From the NCBI GenBank assembly GCA_030066985.1, contig JASJAN010000017.1, positions 1-64,000 on the forward strand: a stretch of 64,000 nucleotides of DNA, read 5' to 3'. Shown here in pieces: positions 42,499 to 51,196 of the stretch (position 1 is the first letter of the stretch; each line of letters starts with the position of its first letter). This DNA is from Desulfobacterales bacterium. Its GTDB lineage: Bacteria; Desulfobacterota; Desulfobacteria; Desulfobacterales; JAHEIW01. Under the pieces are notes generated by a model. The model worked only from the letters and a program-made list of their open reading frames with translations. It had not been told where the DNA came from and ran no database searches. A program made the translations under genes and the position numbers.

Positions 42499-44052
42499 AT
42501 GAAATCAAGACTGATCTTTTTTGGAGTTCTTTTGACAGCGGTTTTCTTCCTGCACACCCATGCCCTTCCCTTTCAGCCTCAGCGCAAGGGCCAGCGATTG
42601 ATCGGTCACGGCATTACCGAAGGCGCCAACGAGTTTGGGGTAGCCTTTTCCCTGGCCCGGGAAACCGGTCTGGAATTCATCGAACTGCCGTTGGCCTGGG
42701 ACAGCGTTGAAAACGCACCGGGTCGTTACCACAGCAAAATCCTCACCATTGCCAGGGCCTTTTTTCCTGCCAGGGACGTGAAAATTTTTTTGACCGTCAA
42801 CCCCATCGACACCAACAATCTCAGGATGCCGGCGGACTTGAAAAATAAGGCCTTTGATGATCCAGAAGTCATCGAGCGCTTCAGGCGGCTGCTCGATTAT
42901 GTCTTTGATCACGTGGGCCAACTTGATCTAATTGGTTTTGGGATCGGCAATGAAATCGATGCTTATCTCGCCAACCATATATCGCGCTGGAAACAATACC
43001 AAACATTTTACGAAGCCGGCCGACGGTATGTTAAAGAAAAACGACCGGACCTTAAAGTCGGCACCAAGGCCATGATGTACGGCCACATTTTTCATCATAC
43101 CGCACAGCTACAGGAAATGAATCGCAACAGCGATCTGATCATGGTGACTTATTATCCGCTCAAAAACGGTTTCAAGGTCCACAGCCCCGCTGTCGTTCAC
43201 GACCACTTCAAGCGCTTAACCGGCATTTACGCGGGCAAAACCATCAGCATGCTGGAAGCCGGCTATCCCACCAGTACCTATCTTGACAGCTCCGAGGACA
43301 AGCAGGTCGAGTTTATCCGTGAATTATTCACGGCCTGGGACCATCATCGCGATCAGATTTTGCACATGAATTTCATGTGGCTGCATGATGTTTCCGATGC
43401 CAAATTGGAGGAATTTGAAAGATATTACCGCATTTCAACCAGGGCCTTTATCCAATTTTTAGCAACCCTCGGGCTGCGCACCTATGATGGAAAGGACAAG
43501 CCGGCCTTTGACGAGCTCAAATATCAAATCCAGGCGCGCAACTGGCAGGTTCAAAAAGATACTCTTGCGGTAATCCCTCATAATGGAGGTGCGGTTAAAA
43601 TTGGGTTCTCACAACAAGCGGAGTTATTTGGATGCGCAGACGGCAGCACGGTATCCCTGGATGATGTCGCCCCGCAAACGGACAACATGTCGATGCGCTG
43701 GAGCTACCGCTATGCCGATGACTGGATGTGGTGTCTGAGAAGCGTTAAAGGCCAGATGCTAGAACATACCACCCGGGTATCCTTATGGCTTAAAAGTGAC
43801 CGCAACGGCCCCGTCTTCCTGCGGATTGACGAGTCAGATGGTGAATCGTTTTTCGTCATCACCCACCCGGGTTCGGACTGGCAGCGGTTTGAATTCGCAT
43901 TCAGTGATTTTTCCATCGACGAAAAAACCAGCCGCAACGGCCGTCTGGAAGCCGGCAACATTATCAACCTGATCATTGCCGAACCCCCGGCTGCTGATCA
44001 CAAATCAAATGCCACCCGCACGGTGTGGGTATCCAATCTACTTTTTAAATAG
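42499..44052 (+). CDS. Secreted glycoside-hydrolase-like protein with C-terminal carbohydrate-binding-like domain
   Basis: The product (517 residues) has a signal peptide (KSRLIFFGVLLTAVFFLHTHA-LPF), then a TIM barrel. GIGNEIDAYL provides a general acid Glu after Asn as in clan A glycosidases, and ISMLEAGYPTS the putative nucleophile Glu. The family resembles distant GH-A members such as endo-galactanases, and the substrate is unknown. Residues from about 390 form a beta-sandwich (MSMRWSYRYADDWMWCLRS..., VSLWLKSDRNGPVFLRIDES) like a CBM. The ATG at 42499 lies 8 bases after AGGGG; the upstream TTG at 42415 would not encode a signal peptide first. Confidence 0.75.
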   Translation: MKSRLIFFGVLLTAVFFLHTHALPFQPQRKGQRLIGHGITEGANEFGVAFSLARETGLEFIELPLAWDSVENAPGRYHSKILTIARAFFPARDVKIFLTVNPIDTNNLRMPADLKNKAFDDPEVIERFRRLLDYVFDHVGQLDLIGFGIGNEIDAYLANHISRWKQYQTFYEAGRRYVKEKRPDLKVGTKAMMYGHIFHHTAQLQEMNRNSDLIMVTYYPLKNGFKVHSPAVVHDHFKRLTGIYAGKTISMLEAGYPTSTYLDSSEDKQVEFIRELFTAWDHHRDQILHMNFMWLHDVSDAKLEEFERYYRISTRAFIQFLATLGLRTYDGKDKPAFDELKYQIQARNWQVQKDTLAVIPHNGGAVKIGFSQQAELFGCADGSTVSLDDVAPQTDNMSMRWSYRYADDWMWCLRSVKGQMLEHTTRVSLWLKSDRNGPVFLRIDESDGESFFVITHPGSDWQRFEFAFSDFSIDEKTSRNGRLEAGNIINLIIAEPPAADHKSNATRTVWVSNLLFK

Positions 44053-44172
44053 CACCCCAGGTCCTGTTTTGATTTTGACATCCTTCCGTCCTCGCATTAG
44101 TATATTTCAGATTTCACTCTACCGTCCAGCGCCACACGCCCATCAAAATGATTGAACAATTTTGAGGAAATT

Positions 44173-45681
44173 ATGAATATTGGCAGACTGCTCAAAAGAC
44201 ACGCAAAATTTCGGCCTGATCATCCGGCACTTATCTTCGGCGAGGAACGGCTCAACTTTAAAGCGTTTAACTCCAGCGTCAATCAACTGGCCAACGGCTT
44301 CTTAAAACTGAGCATCAAAAAAGGCGACAAAATCGCGACCGTTTTAAATAATTGCATTGAGCTTCTGGAGGTTTTTTGGGCCGCTGCCAAAATCGGTGCG
44401 GTGGCTGTTCCGCTGAGCCCACTGCTGCGTGGTAAGGGTCTTTCAAGCCTGATTCGGGATTCGGATACGGTTTTGATCATTACAGAATCCGAGGCTACAG
44501 GAATTATAGATGCCGTCAAACCGGAGCTGCCCCAGATACCCGCAGAGCGTTACTATACGGTCTCCGGCGAGCATTCTGGTTTCACGGATTATCAGGTGCT
44601 CAAAGCCGTTTCGAAAGACTTCGAGCCGGAAAAAATCGAAATTCATCAGGACGATCCCGTCAATATCATCTACAGCAGTGGCACCACCGGCCTGCCCAAG
44701 GGAATCGTCCATACCCACTATATTCGAGGACTATACTGTTCGACTTTTGCCGCGTCATGGCGCATGACACCCGAATCAATTTGTCTACACACCGGCTCGG
44801 TCATCTTCAACGGTGCGTTCATGCTTATGATGCCCGCTATGTACCTTGGGTCCACGTTTGTTTTTGGGAGTCACTTAAACGGCTCTCAGCTTGTCGAAAT
44901 GGTTGAAAAGGAAAAGGTAACCCATATCACCACGGTTCCCGCCCAAATGATTGCGATGCTCAATGCGCCTAATTTTTCACCTAAAGCCCTGTCTTCAATC
45001 GAAGCGATTTGCTGTATGGGCGCCCCGCTACATAAAAAGCACAAAGAAATGTGGCATCGGCAATTGCCCGGCACTTTTTACGAAGCTTATGGCTTAACGG
45101 AAGGATTTTTTACGGTTTTGGATAAAACCGATTATGAAAATAAACCTGAATCCGTTGGATGCCCGACGCCGTTTACCGAAATCAAGATCATCAATGATCA
45201 GGGCAAAGAACTGCCAGGTGGGGAAGTGGGCGAAATCATCGGTCGGGGCCCCCTGGCAATGTCCGGCTATTACAAACAGCCTGAGCTGACCCGCCAGGCC
45301 GTTAGAAAGGGATGGATTTACAGCGGCGACCTGGGCTTCACAGATGAAGAAGGTTTCCTGCACCTGGTGGATCGAAAAAAGGATATGATTATTTCCGGCG
45401 GCATCAACGTCTATCCAAGAGACATCGAGGAAGTTTTGATCCAGCATGCGTCTGTCAGAGAGGTGGCCGTATATGGTGTTTCCAGCGAAAAATGGGGCGA
45501 AACTCCGGTGGCTGCAGTGATGTTGCGGCGGGATGCAGCAGCCTCACCGCAAGAGTTGCTGGAATGGGTCAACGATCGCGTTTCCGCGCGTTTTCAGAAA
45601 GTCAGTAAAGTCGTCATAATCGATGAATTTCCGAGAACCGCCACCGGTAAAATACTCAAACGGACCCTGCGCGATATGTAA
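44173..45681 (+). CDS. AMP-dependent acyl-CoA ligase
   Basis: The enzyme (502 residues) activates a carboxylic acid with ATP and joins it to CoA. Seen: the P-loop NIIYSSGTTGLPKGIVHTH, AYGLTEG, the adenine-binding and hinge segment YSGDLGF...DRKKDMIISGGINVYPRDIEEV, and the catalytic lysine in PRTATGKILKRTL. Its short form resembles medium- or long-chain fatty acid or aryl-CoA ligases. The ATG at 44173 has AGGA just upstream; the earlier in-frame codon at 44152 is rejected. It is monocistronic. Confidence 0.92.
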   Translation: MNIGRLLKRHAKFRPDHPALIFGEERLNFKAFNSSVNQLANGFLKLSIKKGDKIATVLNNCIELLEVFWAAAKIGAVAVPLSPLLRGKGLSSLIRDSDTVLIITESEATGIIDAVKPELPQIPAERYYTVSGEHSGFTDYQVLKAVSKDFEPEKIEIHQDDPVNIIYSSGTTGLPKGIVHTHYIRGLYCSTFAASWRMTPESICLHTGSVIFNGAFMLMMPAMYLGSTFVFGSHLNGSQLVEMVEKEKVTHITTVPAQMIAMLNAPNFSPKALSSIEAICCMGAPLHKKHKEMWHRQLPGTFYEAYGLTEGFFTVLDKTDYENKPESVGCPTPFTEIKIINDQGKELPGGEVGEIIGRGPLAMSGYYKQPELTRQAVRKGWIYSGDLGFTDEEGFLHLVDRKKDMIISGGINVYPRDIEEVLIQHASVREVAVYGVSSEKWGETPVAAVMLRRDAAASPQELLEWVNDRVSARFQKVSKVVIIDEFPRTATGKILKRTLRDM

Positions 45682-45883
45682 CCCTCAGAAGTTTATATTG
45701 GTCGGTACGTCCATGAAATTATAACTTTCCTGATAGTTTCCACACAGATCTTGCCTACAATTCCGGCATTTCAACACCGATCCACATGATGATAGATCTG
45801 GTTTAGTATGATCGATCATTCTTAAGTTTATCCTGTTAGATACCGAAATTTATAAAAGCTTAAATTCGAAATGGGATAAACTG

Positions 45884-46699
45884 ATGATTTGTCCAGAATG
45901 TGGTCATAAACAAGAAGAATATTTTGTCGAATGTGCCCGGTGCGGTGTCATCCTGTCAAAGGCTATAGAACTGGACACAAACCGGGAATCCCTTAAGCGA
46001 CACGGCCAAAAATGCTCCGATAAAAACATTAAAAAGCCGACTCGCAGACTATTATTTAAGACCCTCAAAATAGTTTCGGTCACTTTATTACCTTTATTGC
46101 TCATCAGTTTATTGGGTGCTTTTTCTCATTGGAGCTTTGGCAGTGGCAGTTTTGCGGGTAAATTCAGACTGGAAAAATTGGACTTAAGTTATCAACAATT
46201 TCTTCAAACACAGTACGTGTCAAAAATAAAACTTCCTGAAACCAGCCAGGATATTGACATATTTTACGATGTCGTTCCTCAATGCGAAAGTATTGCCATC
46301 CAAGCTAAGGTAAAAGAAAAAGATCCGGATTTACATGCCATTGTCGCTGCTTTTTTGTTAAATGATGGCAGCAAGCCAACCCTGGTTGAGAATTTTCCTT
46401 CTCCTGCGGCTGCGTTGGCTATTTCGATTGATTGGTGTAAGGAGCCGCATCCTGCATGGTGGCAGGCGATGGATGCGTTAGCTATCTCTTTGGGTTGGCT
46501 TGGGAACCCGCAACCAGCATGGTGGCAAACAGATGCCGCAATGAATGGTTATCATACGAGTGTTTTGAAATTTGACCGCGAAGGCGGCATCTGGGCATTT
46601 TATAATGAGGATACCCAAACCATAAGAGTCTTTAGTTTTCATGGGCAACACGTAAAAATTTCGGATTTTGAACAGAGGTTAGGGAAACGCCCATCGTAA
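45884..46699 (+). CDS. Zinc-ribbon membrane protein with tandem PAWWQ repeat
   Basis: The product (271 residues) begins with a zinc ribbon (ICPECGHKQEEYFVECARCGVIL), a basic stretch, then a membrane helix (IVSVTLLPLLLISLLGAFSHW, about 65-85). The soluble part has an imperfect tandem duplication: ALAISIDWCKEPHPAWWQAMD and ALAISLGWLGNPQPAWWQTDA (about 170-215). The last part, GYHTSVLKFDREGGIWAFYNEDTQTIRVFSFHG, is a beta-rich end. The ATG has no strong ribosome site. Apparent coding after the TAA at 46697 is antisense to a minus-strand gene. Confidence 0.68.
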   Translation: MICPECGHKQEEYFVECARCGVILSKAIELDTNRESLKRHGQKCSDKNIKKPTRRLLFKTLKIVSVTLLPLLLISLLGAFSHWSFGSGSFAGKFRLEKLDLSYQQFLQTQYVSKIKLPETSQDIDIFYDVVPQCESIAIQAKVKEKDPDLHAIVAAFLLNDGSKPTLVENFPSPAAALAISIDWCKEPHPAWWQAMDALAISLGWLGNPQPAWWQTDAAMNGYHTSVLKFDREGGIWAFYNEDTQTIRVFSFHGQHVKISDFEQRLGKRPS

Positions 46700-46758
46700 G
46701 TCGAGGCCCTCGATGAGCGCTATGGGTTTAAATATTCAAGGCCCAAAGATTTTGCACT

Positions 46759-47043
46759 TCAACCAATATGTGAAGAATCGCCAGCCAAAAAAATTAATGA
46801 AGCCATATCCGGTTTTTCGCAAGCTTCTGCGGAACATGAAACGATTAACGCTTTAGCTGATCTTTCACAGGAAGGCGTTAAGTAAAAAACTGTACCGCGC
46901 CCTTTCTCCGATTTTTTTGCATATACCGCCGCGCCTTTAGGGCAGGGCACGGACCAAAAAATTTGATTAAATCTTTCTTGTATTTTTTGTGCCACAATTG
47001 GGGCAATATGTTCATTTGATATGGTAAATTTGTACCATGCCAT
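46759..47043 (-). CDS. Small hypothetical protein
   Basis: The protein (94 residues) is MAWYKFTISNEHIAPIVAQKIQERFNQIFWSVPCPKGAAVY..., ending LTPSCERSAKALIVSCSAEACEKPDMASLIFLAGDSSHIG. The start ATG at 47043 has GGAG 7 bases upstream; an earlier in-frame ATG (47067) lacks one. The sequence is protein-like with four Cys but no family is recognised. It lies just downstream of a tiny membrane ORF on the same strand. Confidence 0.6.
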   Translation of the reverse strand: MAWYKFTISNEHIAPIVAQKIQERFNQIFWSVPCPKGAAVYAKKSEKGRGTVFYLTPSCERSAKALIVSCSAEACEKPDMASLIFLAGDSSHIG

Positions 47044-47089
47044 ATCTAACTCCTTTTCTTGCGGCATGAATCGGTTTTCTCAAGTAAGA

Positions 47090-47179
47090 TCATGGTCCCA
47101 TTTTCTTATCGACAATTTTAAAAACAACAAAAACAACCGCCACTATGATAACAATGAGCAATATTTTTATGATATCCAT
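47090..47179 (-). CDS. Very small membrane protein (29 residues)
   Basis: MDIIKILLIVIIVAVVFVVF then KIVDKKMGP: a single strongly hydrophobic helix with a basic C-terminal end. GGAG lies 7 bases before the ATG. The next gene on the strand begins 46 bases later, so the two may be co-expressed. Its size and sequence match small single-pass membrane proteins, function unknown. Confidence 0.55.
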   Translation of the reverse strand: MDIIKILLIVIIVAVVFVVFKIVDKKMGP

Positions 47180-47810
47180 TTTTATGCTCCGGAAACGTTG
47201 GTTGTATCTTGTTTATGATCATTCTTCCTTCCAATTTAAAAACCAGGCCTCCTGCTAGATATAAGTTCAGAGCAAATCAAATGCCAACATCACAAGATTA
47301 TGGAAATTTGCTTAATATCAAATAGTTATATTAAATATGACTGTGTGATTTTAAGGCCGCAACAAATTATTGTGCGTTTTAACACAAAATATTTGCGGAA
47401 ATTGACGCAGTTGTTAAAAATGAAAATGGCCACAATAAATTGAGCGCTGCACCTTGGGCGAACTGTGTTTTAGGAACGGCCATGCGTCCTGCGGGCTTTG
47501 AAAGACAAGGTCCAAAGAATTTTATCTTTGGAATTTTGAGAAAGGACTTTATCTGCTAACTAACCGCTGTATTTCCATTAACCGCAACCGCCTGTAAAAA
47601 ATTCGCAGAGCCCTGAGTGTCGGTCACCTGCCATTCCGATCACCTCCCCTCAAATTCCTTTGACATCAATCGGACTTTATTGTTACCCATTTTGCGATAT
47701 TAAGACCTCGAAATCGTCACATTCCGTGATATTGACACATAAGTTCGCATCGGCAGAACAAAAATCATAAAACACCACGCTCAAAAAAAATAATCGAGGG
47801 GGTACGCAGA
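47180..47810. other. Gap with a start-less open frame
   Basis: No supported gene. A 58-codon frame at 47383-47559 (EIDAVVKNENGHNKLSAAPWANC..., ending ILRKDFIC) has protein-like content but no start codon and could be a decayed fragment. The rest is AT-rich. GAGGGGGTACGCAG precedes the next ATG. Confidence 0.35.
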
Positions 47811-48383
47811 ATGAATCACCGATTTGGTACGGTTTTTTTAGCACTTCTGGTTTTTGGCTTACTGGCTTTCAATAGTTCTATGGGGATGGCGGAAGATAAT
47901 GTGATTTTAGATGAGCTATTAACCGAGGTTCAGAAAACACTTATCCGGGTGAGCACATCTATCGCAGAAGATAATCTGCCGCCTTTACATAAGATCACCC
48001 TGCAGTTAAAAAGCGCTTTGGCCACAAAGGCCGACGGCAAAGTATCATTGATCGTTGTGCAGTTGGGCGCCAAAGTGGATAGCGAAGCGGTGCAGGAAAT
48101 CCATCTTGAACTCAAGCCCCCGAAACCCGCTGATGCAGCCTTGGTGCGCTCAGTAGAGGATACGCTGGCTACTGCCATCATCGAGGCTGCCAAAAGTGCC
48201 TATCGGGCTTCAAAAAGAAAGCCGCCTTTGCACCTGTCAAAACTGACCGCAAAAATTCGCTTTGTCGTTAAAACAGAAGGCGGCGGCGGTGTGAATTTCA
48301 AACTGCTGCCGGTTACAATAAAACTGGGTGGAAAAGCCAAAAAGGTCAACACACAGCAAATAATCATAGAATTTAAACGTTAG
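47811..48383 (+). CDS. Secreted protein with duplicated trypco2-like domain
   Basis: The product (190 residues) has a signal peptide (NHRFGTVFLALLVFGLLAFNSSMGMA-ED) and two similar halves of about 70 residues. Half one has LPPLHKITLQLKSALATKADGKVSLIVVQLGAKVDSEAVQEIHLELKPP; half two has KPPLHLSKLTAKIRFVVKTEGGGGVNFKLLPVTIKLGGKAKKVNTQQIIIEFKR. The pattern L-x-x-x-x-L-x-L-K-x-x-x...G-x-x-x-x-x-V recalls trypsin-co-occurring domain 2, found near proteases in conflict systems. The duplication is seen; the domain name is inference. GGGGG precedes the ATG. Confidence 0.65.
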   Translation: MNHRFGTVFLALLVFGLLAFNSSMGMAEDNVILDELLTEVQKTLIRVSTSIAEDNLPPLHKITLQLKSALATKADGKVSLIVVQLGAKVDSEAVQEIHLELKPPKPADAALVRSVEDTLATAIIEAAKSAYRASKRKPPLHLSKLTAKIRFVVKTEGGGGVNFKLLPVTIKLGGKAKKVNTQQIIIEFKR

Positions 48384-48542
48384 TTGATGGCGCCACCCCT
48401 TACCTCTTGCAAAACGCCAAGCTCGTCAAGCGGCGCCATTCAAGCTTGCTGCAAAAGTCAGGGTGATTATCTTATCGTTAGTTTACATTTTCGCATTACG
48501 TTAAGAACGATTATCGGACGCGGCTGCAAGGAAATCAAAAAA

Positions 48543-48851
48543 ATGCAGATTAAACATAAGGTGGGTTTGGCGCTGATGCTGATGCTCGGTCTGAGTCTTA
48601 TGCTCAGCATAAACGCAAACCTTCAATCGAAAGCTGAAAATAAGGAATTAACCAAAGCGGTTTTTAAAGTTGCCTGATTCGATGTAAGTGAAGAAGTCCT
48701 GGATGGGCTTAAAGGTGCCGAACACGTTTACAGTCACTTTATCGGTCGAAAAGAAGCCAACACCGTGTGGTATGATCCTGCTTTAACCAGCGTCGAACAA
48801 ATTGAGAATGCCTTAAAAGATGGGGCCGGTTATCTTGAAACTGTAGACTGA
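48543..48851 (+). CDS. Heavy-metal-associated-like protein, candidate selenoprotein (TGA = Sec at codon 45)
   Basis: Reading through TGA at 48675-48677 gives a continuous 102-residue protein. A signal peptide (QIKHKVGLALMLMLGLSLMLSINA-NLQ) is followed by KELTKAVFKVA-U-FDVSEEVLDGLKGAEHVYSHFIGRKEANTVWYDPALTSVEQIENALKDGAGYLETVD, which has the beta-alpha-beta-beta-alpha-beta order of HMA metal-binding domains. The Sec would sit at the end of strand 1, where metal-binding Cys lie in HMA proteins. A hairpin at 48694-48710 has bacterial SECIS features. AAGGA is 10 bases before the ATG at 48543. If TGA is a true stop, only a 44-residue signal fragment would be made. Sec is the better reading but not proven. 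Confidence 0.7.
48694..48710 (+). promoter_or_regulatory. Bacterial SECIS-like hairpin
   Basis: The stem AAGTCC / GGGCTT (48694-48699, 48705-48710) has 5 Watson-Crick pairs and one T-G wobble, closed by the loop TGGAT with G at its second position (48701). The loop G lies 23-24 bases after TGA (48675-48677), inside the 16-37 base range known for bacterial SECIS elements. Confidence 0.6.
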
Positions 48852-49249
48852 AGTTAAAAAAGGTCCAAGGTTCGCAGGATTACGTCGTCTCCTTCTAACT
48901 ATAACGCGGAAAGCTGTGTGCCGCAGACGCTGTCCCCCTTTTAACTAAACTCCTTGACATAAAACGAAATTTTTTGGTAGTAAGTCCACAAAGATCGCCA
49001 AGCTCAAAAGCGGCCGAGTGTCCATTCTGAACCGAACTCCATCCTATACGTAATTTATAGCTGTTAAAGTTAAAACAGACCTCCCTTTCCTGCTCTCAAG
49101 AGACACGCTTTTTTTCACTTAGTATAGAAGCGACGATTACCACTGATCTCGAAATGGTCCTCCTCTGACTTTAAAATGTGAGACTCAGGGCTACGGTGAC
49201 GTCATAATTGAAATGCAATATCCAAACATTAAACAACGGGGATACAGTT
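48852..49249. other. Gap without a supported gene
   Basis: About 400 bases. A TTGACA at 48954-48959 lacks a good -10 box. A CGGGGA ribosome site (about 49237) serves the next gene. No repeat or frame of note. Confidence 0.4.
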
Positions 49250-49510
49250 ATGAGCGAAGAAAAAGTCGGTGTCGTTTCTAATTACTTCAGTAAAATATCC
49301 GTTGCAGCCGTCGAGATCACCGATGGGACTGTGTCTGTGGGCGATACACTTCATTTTTTGGGGCATACAACAGATTGTGAATCCAAGGTGAGCTCAATGC
49401 AAATCGAGCACAAAGCGGTAACAAAAGTAAAGAAAGGGGATAGCGTCGGTATAAAGGTATCGGAAAAAGTAAGGGAAAACGACAAAGTATTCAAAATAGT
49501 CCCAGATTAA
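49250..49510 (+). CDS. EF-Tu domain II-like protein
   Basis: The product (86 residues) is a free-standing beta-barrel: EEKVGVVSNYFSKISVAAVEITDGTVSVGDTLHFLGHTTDCESKVSSMQIEHKAVTKVKKGDSVGIKVSEKVRENDKVFKI. The VGDTLHFLGHTTD and SMQIEH motifs match the short elongation-factor-like proteins, which resemble domain II of translational GTPases and the tail of U32 peptidases. Its job is unknown. The ATG at 49250 lies 7-9 bases after GGGGA; the upstream frame from 49208 is not used. Confidence 0.85.
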   Translation: MSEEKVGVVSNYFSKISVAAVEITDGTVSVGDTLHFLGHTTDCESKVSSMQIEHKAVTKVKKGDSVGIKVSEKVRENDKVFKIVPD

Positions 49511-49765
49511 TTGTTTTTACGATAAGGCATGAAAAACGTTGTCTTAAACTTTGCAAATATCGCTCTTTATACAGATGTAACTCTTTTAACAGCTTTTAAT
49601 CCAGACAATTGCACTGCAATTTGTGAAAGCCCTCAGTGGCTGGTGTTCTCCCGGAATAATCCCTTCCTTATTTAAATCCACTTGAGTTCATAAAAATTAT
49701 TTGTTAGTCAGCTTTTAAATCACAAGCTTTCAAATCTCTAATGACAATTCAAAGGAAAATGGCAG

Positions 49766-50227
49766 ATGCTGGACAAGATCAAACGATTTTTTGAAAAGGC
49801 TGCGACCGACGGTTCCGACAATGCCAAGCAGGCTACAGAACACGATATAAGGGTTGCCACCTGTGCGCTGTTTGTGGAGATTGCGCGCATCGATAATGAA
49901 TTTAGCGATGCGGAGATGGAAACCATCTTATCCATATTAAAAGATACATACGGCTTGTCCCAGGAACACGCCGACGCCTTGATCGCAGAAGCTGAACAGG
50001 AGCTGGAAAAAAGTGTTGACCTGTGGCAATTTTCCAACCTGATTAACGAAAATTATTCAACTGAAGAAAAGATTGAAATCATCGAAACCCTCTGGCGCAT
50101 CGTCTATGTTGACGGGAAGATGGACGAGCACGAGCACTACCTGATGGGCAAACTGCAGACCTTACTGCGGCTGGATCACAACCAGCTCATTACTGCTAAG
50201 CTTAAAGTTTTAAAGTCTTCAGGTTAA
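49766..50227 (+). CDS. TerB-family protein
   Basis: The protein (153 residues) is mostly helical with two metal-site-like segments: EHDIRVATCALFVEIARIDNEFSDAEMETI and TLWRIVYVDGKMDEHEHYLMGKL. The D-x-E/F-x-x-x-E pattern after each helix matches TerB, a family with metal-binding aspartates/glutamates linked to tellurite resistance and stress signalling. AAGGAAAATGGCAG precedes the ATG. It stands alone, without other ter genes. Confidence 0.82.
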   Translation: MLDKIKRFFEKAATDGSDNAKQATEHDIRVATCALFVEIARIDNEFSDAEMETILSILKDTYGLSQEHADALIAEAEQELEKSVDLWQFSNLINENYSTEEKIEIIETLWRIVYVDGKMDEHEHYLMGKLQTLLRLDHNQLITAKLKVLKSSG

Positions 50228-50325
50228 TGCGTTAATCCGTTGAATCGATAATTCGTCACTGCGTTTTTCAGAAGTTTTAATTTTGTCGATTGCCGAATTT
50301 CAAATTAGCCCCCAAATGGATTATT

Positions 50326-50946
50326 CTAATTTTCTATTATCCATTCTGAGGCTGACCCATCAAAATGATAGACGTATTTCATTCCTTTGCGGCATTTTGC
50401 CGTGTCATCAATTACCGTAATGATAGGTTCTCCGTTTGCGTTTTCTTCCAATTCAACACGACAATTTAACGATAGGTCTTCTTGCTCGATTAATTGAGCG
50501 ACAGTGGGAAGTGTCATGTGGTCTGGATCGGCAAAATAACTCGAAATGGCCGCTACGGTATTGTGAGCATCGGATTCCATTCTGTCACATGCGTTGGCGG
50601 TTCCCTCCTGAGTAATGGTGTAATAAAGGCAAATGGTAAAATTGGAAAGTGGAAACCAAAAAATGGCCAAACAGGCGAAAGCAGCTGCGATTCCCGCCGT
50701 GGTCCATTTCTTTTTAATCCATCGTCTTTTTTGACCACTGCTTTCAAAGATGAGATGACGCATCGACAGATAGATAGCGGCCAAAAAGGGAAAAGATGTA
50801 AAAGTAAATGCAACCATTCTTTCAGAAGGCAACGCTTCCAGCAATCCCCTGCCAAAAACGACCATATGATAGTGAAAATACCAGAAATTAAATGCTGTTA
50901 TCAGCATGGATATAATCACAATGATGGTTCCCAGAAACAGTCTCAT
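50326..50946 (-). CDS. Hypothetical membrane protein with pilin-like extracytoplasmic domain
   Basis: The product (206 residues) has three predicted membrane helices (GTIIVIISMLITAFNFWYF; MVAFTFTSFPFLAAIYLSM; TAGIAAAFACLAIFWFPL). A soluble tail follows: RMESDAHNTVAAISSYFADPDHMTLPTVAQLIEQEDLSLNCRVELEENANGEPIITVIDDTAKC. This recalls the globular part of pilin-like proteins. Two Cys (LNC, AKC) could form a disulfide. No strong ribosome site. It is convergent with TerB. Confidence 0.65.
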   Translation of the reverse strand: MRLFLGTIIVIISMLITAFNFWYFHYHMVVFGRGLLEALPSERMVAFTFTSFPFLAAIYLSMRHLIFESSGQKRRWIKKKWTTAGIAAAFACLAIFWFPLSNFTICLYYTITQEGTANACDRMESDAHNTVAAISSYFADPDHMTLPTVAQLIEQEDLSLNCRVELEENANGEPIITVIDDTAKCRKGMKYVYHFDGSASEWIIEN

Positions 50947-51196
50947 ATTTTAAATATATCATATTTTTGCATAATTGATGAATTTCCACAGAAAAGGCAC
51001 CAAACTGAAAATCAAAACCACTGTGACATATTGATGTGAAAATGGTCAATTATTGACTTTAGAAAGCCTGATGTGTTTATATGGATTGGCCGCTTTTCCA
51101 AAGTGCAGATCCAGCCCATGTGATGGCTAAAACCGTAAACGGAAACTCCCTTTCCCATACGTATATCCATTAACAGCAGATTAAGGAGGAAAACAG

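Noticed and set aside
46700-46885. In-frame continuation of the zinc-ribbon gene after TAA at 46697
   Set aside because: TAA is not recoded in bacteria, and 46759-46885 is antisense to a minus-strand gene with a good ribosome site, which explains the apparent coding.
48384-48542. Extended N-terminus for the HMA-like selenoprotein candidate
   Set aside because: The upstream codons show no family character and would place the signal peptide inside the protein; AAGGA supports the ATG at 48543.
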